NCBI GenBank assembly: GCA_037783415.1
Contig: JAZGTN010000037.1
Coordinates: 5,752,501 to 5,816,500, forward strand
From: Leptasterias polaris
Lineage: Eukaryota; Echinodermata; Asteroidea; Forcipulatida; Asteriidae
Length of the DNA stretch: 64,000 bases
Direction of reading: 5' to 3'
The notes under the pieces are model-generated. The model saw nothing but the letters and a program-made list of their open reading frames with translations. It was not told where the DNA came from and searched no databases. Made by a program: the position numbers and the translations under genes. This document shows positions 47,901-56,900 of this stretch, piece by piece; the first letter of the stretch is position 1, and each line of letters begins with the position of its first letter.

Positions 47901-50900
47901 CAACCTCGACGATGTCGTCGATAGATTTGCCAGGAAATACCCCCACTCAAGAATGACGCTGGTGTAAGTCCGTCAAAGTGGTAAGTCAATGCTTTTCTGC
48001 AGTACAAAATTACATTATAGATTTTTGTTTGCCCCCCTAAATTTAAGTTTGCCCCCCTCTTGCCCCCCCAGATTAACAGGTCTGGTGCCGCCGCTGAACA
48101 AGGGTGTTTTTTCTTTCATCATTTTCTTGCAACTTCAATGACCAATTGAGCCCAAATTTTCACAGGCTTGTTATTTTATGCATATGTTGGGATACACCAA
48201 GTGAGAATACTGGTCTTTGACAATTACAAAACGTGTTCAGTGCCTTTAAGTGTAAATAAATCCTTACTAGAATGGCAAACAGCAACTACAAAAAGTTATC
48301 TTTTCCAACTCACCTCCGCTGCAGATATTCTCTGCTTTGAGGGGTAAACAAGAAACTTCTTCAGTAGGTCCAGTGCCTGGAAAACAAAAGAATTTGTTGT
48401 AGTTTTTCCATTGATCTGCAAACACTTTCATTGAAAAGAAACTAATAGGTGTGGTATATTTGGCAAGCAAGAGCCACTTGTTGAATTAATTTGTTCTCTT
48501 GCGGATCTTTAAGGCCGGAAGAATATGATTCAGTCGTGCGTTAAGCAAAATGCATTGTGTGTAAAAAGGAAAATGTGCGCCAGGCAACATGGATTGATTG
48601 AAACTGATGACACATCACTCACAAAGCTGATGGACACATGGATCCCTGGCCTAAGGTTGGCAAACCGCCCTGCCTGTTACTCCTCAAACCGCCCGCAACC
48701 GCCCTGCCTGTTACTCCTCAAACCACCCGCAACCGCCCTTCCTGTTACTCCTCAAACCACCCGCAACTGCCCTACAAATTTGACAAGTTGTATCTTGAGT
48801 TTTACACATGTGATTAAAAATGCAGCAAACAGCTATAGATAGAGCAAGATCTCAAGCTGACGATAGTCTAAAAATAGCACATCCCCCCCCCATAAGAATA
48901 AATGACGTTGTCCACCTCCAAAGATTTAAAGGTCGGAAGTCATATCACCAAGCATGTTTGACACAACAAGCCATTGTTTTTTTCTGGGTGTGTGGGGACC
49001 GTATTTTGTTTCCAATGTATTTTACTAGTAACGTACACAGTAATAGCGAGCGTGCTTGTTTCTCGATAAACGCGCATTAGATTTGCACAGACTGCTCATA
49101 CTACTAAGCCATTTTGAGATATGGTGGACACATTATAAATGCATTGTTTGGTTTGGGTAAATTTGTCTGTGTACACCCAAACCAAACAGTGTACTCCTAT
49201 AGATAGTTCCCAGTAGACGCCATCTTTACGGGCAAATCGCATTTTGGCTTGCAGGCGCGTCAAGCGCTCAAATTATTAACGCAGCCGCGTCATTCACTAA
49301 CCAATCATGCAATGAGTTTTGTGAAATGTGCGCGTGCTGCACGCTGTTCTCACGCGTAACGCATGACTGTGTGTTCCAAATTGCCCGTAGAGATGGCCGA
49401 CTTACGTCACACTGCAACCTATCTATAGTGTTCACTACATCTCAAAAAGGCTAAATCAAACCATTCAGCCAGGAGCAAGTTCAAGTGCGCACTATGGTTA
49501 ACTAATGGACCACTTTTTTTGACTCAAAACCCAGGCTGGTCGACCATTGGTTGACTACTGTGGTCGACCATTTGGAACCAGGCTCAGGACCATGGTTTCT
49601 TCCCTGTCCCGATAGTCACCTTTCATGCTAACCTGTGTAAAGTGCAGAAGGGAACCAGTGACACTATAGTGAAATGGCGGGAGGGAATGGAAGCGTTGAA
49701 TTCCATACCAAAGGTTGACTAGCTTTTCAACAAACGAGTCGTTCGAGTGACTACATCACTGAGATGTAAATTGCTAGTCAGCGGTCAACCATGGGTCAAC
49801 TAAATGTGTGCACTCAAACTTGCTCCATGATTAGAGAAGAAGCAAAAAGCTCTAAACCCTTAAAGGTCTTAATTTTACCTCTGGTGATGCGTCTGGTACC
49901 ACTTCTTCAAATGGTATGGGAGGATTCTCTGGAAATGTGATCTTGTTATAGTCTGGTAACTCCTCCATTCCCTGAAAGCAACAATGATAAGAATAAAGCA
50001 TTGTTGAGTTGGAAGCTGACAAAATGAAAACAAAAACAAAACCAAAGTAAAAAATACTGAGTAACTATAGAATAGTTAAAAAAAGTATTTTCTCTTTCGT
50101 AGGACAATCTGATTGGTGTTAATAATATCAAGGATATACATGTATACATGTATACATGTAGAGGGTGGTGAGTCGTGGCCGAGTGGTTAAGAGCATCAAA
50201 CTCAAGCTCTGTTGTCTCTGGTCAGCAGAGTGTGGGTTCGAGTCCTGGTTGTGACACTTGTATCCTTAAGCAAGACACTTAATCATTATTGATTCGTCCT
50301 TCAAATGGAGTGTAAAGCCAGAGGTCCCATGTGTTGTTATAAAAACTACGTAAAAGAGCATCGAACTCAAGCTCTGTTGTCTCTGGTCAGCAGAGTGTGG
50401 GTTCGAGTCCTGGTTGTAACACTTGTATCCTTAAGCAAGACACTTAATCATTATTGATTCGTCCTTCGAATGGATTGTAAAGCCATAGGTCCCATGCATT
50501 GTTATAAAAACTACGTAAAAGACCCCAGTACACTTATCGCTCAGAAAAGGGGTTCGCCCTGGTGTGTCTGGCAGTGCGTCTTATCCTCACCTAGAGTGAG
50601 TCTGCACTTCAAAGGGAGAAGAAGAAGAAGGTGCCCAACATCAGTCAGTTGTTTGGTTTACCAAAGATCAACAAAATAAGATTTTTACAGGGATCGAATT
50701 TCAAGACAATCTCCACCAGACAACAGGTTTTCAATGAAGTCCAGGTAAGGCTTGTGGTGACACCATGTGGTAATCTTCAGGCATTATATTTGGACCTACA
50801 TGTACATGTACACAATCACATTTTTTTTTCTTTTTTTCTAAGGACCCCCAAAAATTGAAAATCAGACTAAAGTAGAAAGAGTATCATTTATTTTTATAGC

Positions 50901-53900
50901 GTGTCTTGACCAAGTGGTCTAATGCACAAGACTCAAGTTTTAGTGGCCAAGTGTTGGAATCCCGGCCATGACACTTGGCACGTGTTCTTGAGCAAGACAC
51001 TTGAACTACGCTTCCCTGCATACAGTTTAGACATGTCACAAGATTAAAGAAGAATGAAAGGGGACCAGTAATTGCTCTTTGACCTGAATTCCTCTGTACT
51101 AAGCATGCACAGAGAGTGGATTGGCCACTCGTCTAATTAAAATTTGCCATATGCTGGCACATTTTATTTAATCATTACCATGGGTTGTGAGCAAGCAGCG
51201 CATGCTGAGAAGAACAAAAATGGCGTGACAAGATCGAACACCCCTGGGAACAAGGTTGCCAGGGCCCATACTTACAGGCCAGGTCTTCTCTGTTGGGGTA
51301 CCCAAGACTCTCAGTACACAGCACAGCTGCTCAATGTCATTCTCACCAGGAAACAGCGGGGAATTGTTGAGGAGCTCACCGAAGATGCAACCTACCGCCC
51401 TGAAATGACAGCCAAAGGAAATAAAAGCAGTGTGAGCTTTGTGTTAGAAACAAAGGTAGATCATTTCCCTCGACTCTAGATTTTATGGTGCCAAAGCTTT
51501 TGCAGTAGCAGCAGCAGCATTATGGAATAGTCTTCCCGACAACATAAAACAAGTGCAAACAGTGAATTCATTTAAGACAAAGCTAAAAACACATATATTT
51601 TTTGCAATAGCCTTCAGTATTTCTTACTGTGTCAACTAAATGTTCCTTCATGTACTTACTTGTCTCTATTGTCTTATTTACTAAAACTTCTATTTTTTCA
51701 TCTCAAAGCGCACAGAGACTTCTCTGTGAATGTGATATGCGCTATACAAGAATGGTTCATTATTATTAGTTGCTCATGAGACTTCTCTATCCTGTCGGTG
51801 TGTCATTGCGTCACACGCGCCATCTGCTGCTTGCCTAATGTTTTTCCCGATTCCAGCATACTTTTGTGTATAACTTTATCAAAATCACCAACTTCATCAT
51901 TCAAAAGCATTTCTTATGACAGAAACTTATAATTCTGAGAAGACGCTAAGTCCATGAAGTAAAAGCCAAGTCCAATTGTTACATTTTTCTTGAGCAAGTC
52001 ATCAAAGAAAGTCTAGCTCAATTCAATTAACTCCTATAAATCTTTTGCGCCCAATTTCACAGAGCTGCTTAAGCACGCAAAGTAGCCGAGCACAACAAAA
52101 ATATGCTTACCAGAATAAGGTTACCAGCCAAAAAGCGTGTAATTTGAACCATTTGTGACTGGTATCCTGCTCACTTATGCTTAGAAGAAAATTGTTAAGC
52201 AATATTATTTGAGCAGCTCTATGAAATTGAACCCAGGTACTCAGTGGAGCCAGTTTGTGTGAAGTGGGCATGGATTACAGTGGAATTATGAAACAAAGGT
52301 AGCGGACTTACCAGAGATCTACTCCTTCGTCGTACTTCCTGGCTCCGTACAAAAGCTCTGGGGCTCGGTACCACCTATCAAGAGTCAAGAATGTTTGCAC
52401 ATTGTTTGATTGATAACTGAATCTTTATCAATAATTAAAAAAACCAATGTGCACACTAGTCCAATTACAAATTTATCCAATGGAAAATCTAAAGCAAGTT
52501 AGCACTTGTTTCTAGTTGGTACTTAGGCCTACTTATGTCATGTTTGTTATTTTAGTCATGTTAGTAAATAATAAATCAGCTTAAAACACACATATTGAAA
52601 CCCATTTAAATATATATTTTTATTTATTCCAATCAAAGTTACTCATTTCACCATTGAAAGGCCTTTTCGTATGACAGAAAATTATAATAGCACTCTGCAC
52701 TAATGATGTCACTTCTGCTTAAAATATCCGGCTTTATGCGATCACCATATCATGGACACGCCAAACTGCACAAGGAGTAATAGACAGTACAATTGAGTAT
52801 ACATAAAACTTGGACATGAACGCTTTTGTATGGAGCAGTTATGTCAATGCAGGAAGAATAACCCGTAATTGGAATACACAATCTGAGTTGCTCTATGATC
52901 TGAGAAACGTTTCTCAGGTTGAATTGTTTTTGAATCACTCCTCTCTCTAAAACCACATTCCTTTGAAGGGAATTGTTTCTCAGAATGTTATATTATCAAC
53001 ATCTGCAGTGCTTCTTACTAAATAAGTTTTTATGGTCATTAATTTTTTTGAGTAATAATAATAATAATAATAATAATAGTGGCTTCTTGTATAGCGCTCA
53101 TATCCGTCACTCAGTGACTCTCAAGGCGCTTCAACATTCAGTATTTTCCTGCATGATGTGGAGCTACGTTTTGAAGTACGAGACCTATTCCTTTACATAG
53201 CACCATGCAATGGTTAACAAGATGCTGTGGCGCAATATGCATCCAATTAACTCAGGAACACCAGAGCGAACCCCTTCTCTTTTCGATAAGTGCACTGGGG
53301 TCTTTTACGTGCATTGCACAACACACAGGACCAACGCCTTTACGTCCCATCCAAAGGACGAAGCAATAATGGTTAAGTGCCTTGCTTAAGGACACAAGTG
53401 TCACGACCGGGACTCGAACTCACACTCTGCTGAACAGAAACACCAGAGCTTGAGTCCGGTGCTCTTATCCGCTCGGCCATGACATGCCACCAAAGGTATA
53501 CCCTTCCTTTAAAAGCCAGTTTGTGTGAAGTGGACTTCCCTCAGTGGTATTACTTCACACACACAAACAAGTCAGATTCGAGTCATGATGGGCAAAGTTA
53601 TGCAAATTTTGTTTTCCATTTTCTTTCTTTGATATCATCGTGTTCTTGTCATACCTCGTTGCAACCTGGTGGCTGTATTGCCTCCCTTCTTCGTTGCTGA
53701 AAACTCTTGCCAAACCAAAGTCAGCAATCTTCAGATGTCCTGTCTCGCTGATCAGAAGATTGGCTGGCTTCAGATCCTACAGAAAAATCAGAAAGCGACA
53801 ACCATGTGGCGTCATTACTGGGTATATAAGAACTATTCCAAACACTATTATGCCAAGTGTTAATTTTGTTTGACACATTAAAAGCCTCTTCAACCAATGA

Positions 53901-56900
53901 AGTTGATGTATTTCCTTGGAGCACCAGCATGAAATGAGATCAACCTGCACTTGAGGTGAGAAATGTTTCCTTCTTAAATATTGTCAAATTCCTGAAAATT
54001 GCATTGAAAGTATAGTCCGACATTACAAAATCTTGGCTTGTACGTGAAAGTATTACAGGTCTTCGACAAAGACATTCGACACAAATCCTTGCAAAGAGTT
54101 AATCCGTTCATTGTTTTTAGTGCCTTTTGAACAGGGCCAATGAATCAAACCTAAGATTCTGTGAAACAGTAGGCAGTGCGCACACAATATCTGCTACAAG
54201 GCTCACCAAACGTGGCGTGTTGACATGACCACTGCCAACATGTCCAGGAACTTAAAAGGCAGTTTTATAAGCCCGACGCTGTGTGTTGCATAAGAGTTTT
54301 GCGCATTGTTGCGTTCTCTGAAGCAAAATGGTTAATAATAAAAAATAATTTATTACACTTCTAGTGCGCCCTCTCCATTCCAGGATGCTTTAAGGTGCAA
54401 ATTACATTACAAATTACATCAAAATCAAACAATAAAAATTACATCAAAATACATACAATACAGCCTAAAAATACAAAATGTACAAAGTACACACAGACAT
54501 TTTGTAAAAGCTGACACCCTCACCCCAATGTAAGGGGAACAAAAAAGTGTGATAAAAACAGTAAAGTAAAGAATGAAAAGAAGGAAAAATCTGACAATGC
54601 ACACACAAATAATCAAAAACAAACTTAGCCATGAAAGACCCCAACGAGTTAACCCCTATACATAAATATGAGGTAGTGCCCTGGACCGATGTAAATACCC
54701 ACCCTGTGCATGATGGAGTTTTCATGGCAGTAAGTTATGCCCTTCAGCAGCATCATCATGTAACTCTTGATCTGGGCCTCAGTTAAAGGCTCCTCCGAGT
54801 TCCTGACCACCTCCAGCAGGTCCGACAACATGAACTCAAAGACTAAGACAAACCCCGTGCCGTGTGGGAACACCTCCCTCAGCTTGACTACCTGTAGATC
54901 AATGGTTCAAATGGAAAGAATAGACTTTTAGGGGAGGCTGACAATAGACCTTATGCATATGACGTCATTTGAGTAGGGCGCCCTCGCCTAGAGGTCAAAA
55001 GGAAGATGTTCATTGGCCAGTCCTGTGCGGTGCGCGAACAAATCAGCGCGTTTCCATTGTTTCATCATCAGTTTACTTTTAAGATGGCGGCTTGGTGACG
55101 TCAATGCATAAGGTCTATCTATACAGGCCATTCCGAACACAGCATGCCCTCTATACATGAAGTTCACCCAAGAGAGGCTGTATTTGCAGTGTATCATGGG
55201 ATTAAGAAGGACGAGTTTGCAGTCGTCACACACATAATAATTTATCGTCAAGCAAACTTGAAATCTCTATTTTGATTGGTTGATCCATGGTAACAACAGT
55301 GTGATAGTATACCATACTGCATGGTGCCAATCACACCGTATATTTTATTATATTTTCTTATAATTTATTTCATCACTATACCAGCAGCGGGAAAAACACT
55401 TGATACAGCGGGCAATAAAAATACAAAGTTAAAAAGACCCACCCCTTTGTCTCCATAATCCCTGTTTACCCCCTGCTTTTTCTGAATGCTTTCTGCTTCT
55501 CTCTCTCTCTATTCATGTATTTCCACTTGACTGCTCTTGTTACACTTGTATACATGTATGTGTGTTGTGTTGTCATTTAGCCTTCGAGAAAGACTCTGCT
55601 ATTGTCGAAATGTCAGGTCACTAACAAATTTTTGCATTTATACCACAGGTCCTTTTAGTTGGTAAGCAGTTTGCAACAGCTAGATTTTTTTTTTTCAAAG
55701 TTAAAAAGAATAATACTCAATAACATTAAATTTACACTGCCTCTATTTCCTTCCTCCATACTCTATTGCACCGGCTCTGCACATTGCACTATTTTCCTGC
55801 TTGGCAAGTTCGCTTGACGATAAATCTGTTACCGCACGTGCATTTATGGAATACAGAAAAATACAGTGTATCTGTGTACCATATCCAACTCAGTATTTGG
55901 CCTTGTTGGATATGGGATGCAAAGTGCCGTGTGGCGTGTCGTGGCCGAGCGGTTAAGAGCACCGAACTCAAGCTCTGGTGTTTCTGTTCAGCAGAGTGTG
56001 GGTTCGAGTCCCGGTCGTGACACTTGGTGTCCCTGAGCAAGACACTTAACTATAATTGCTTCTCTCCACCCAGGGGTAAAATGGGTACCTGTGAGGGCAG
56101 AGATGTTCTTGTGATTGATTTAGCCTAGTAGCGCATATATTGCAGCACAGGCTGTATACTCCCCAGGGAGCTGAGATGGTTTAAGGAATGAAATAAATGG
56201 CCCAGTGACCAGGGGTAATAGTATACCTTGTTAGGCGCCTTGAGCATCCCTTGGGGTGGATATGTGCGCATTATAAATGTTGTTATTATTATTATTATTA
56301 TTATTTCTTTATGTTCCACTCACACTTCCGTGGTAACTAATAAAGCCTGCAGTCTGCATCATGATAATAAAGGAAATTACAGGCTTGACAGGAGTCATAT
56401 TTCCTTCATTGAATAGTAAGGTCATCTTTCTCTGCTAGGTTTGTGGAATAACTTGGTATTCTGTGAGGCTGGTGAATGTTTCATACCATAGAGAAATAAT
56501 ATTTGTTATTATGATTATTATCATGATTATTATCATTATCACTATTCATGCAACAATCCTATAAAAAAAAATCTTCCAGAAATCATCACATCGTATTTTA
56601 AAAAAGGAAGAAAAAAAGTTAATGACCTGACGTTAATGACCCGAGTAGTCTTTCTCGAAGGCTAAACAAAATCCTTTCGAAATACTTACATACTGATTAT
56701 CCTCAATCTCCTGCAATGCTTTTATTTCCCTGCAAATAAATATCAAAATAATAAAATAGTCAAACCAAGCTGTAGCTTACTAACTAAGTTAATGTGCCAG
56801 TTACTGGTTAGCTCCAAGATGAATACATCCCAAAGCAGATTTCGTCTTTATGCAATTAACTTTCTTAAAAACCTCAAAATTTCAACAGTGCATCTTAAAT

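Larger units (their letters stand above)
44774..48249 (-). mobile_element. TTAA-flanked MITE, copy 3, split by the hAT transposon
   Basis: Left part 44774-45004 and right part 48097-48249 join at the hAT target duplication to give about 376 bp, matching the copies at 1911-2287 and 10566-10942. Ends read TTAAAGGCACTG and the inverse. Confidence 0.9.

Noticed and set aside
54425..54725. Phe/Tyr/Cys-rich ORFs
   Set aside because: Low-complexity antisense reading of a retroelement 3' end inside CDK20 intron 4.
55930..56010. Genuine tRNA-Leu/Ser gene
   Set aside because: A and B boxes are there, but acceptor stems do not pair, and the same sequence recurs with a common SINE body and tail at several sites.
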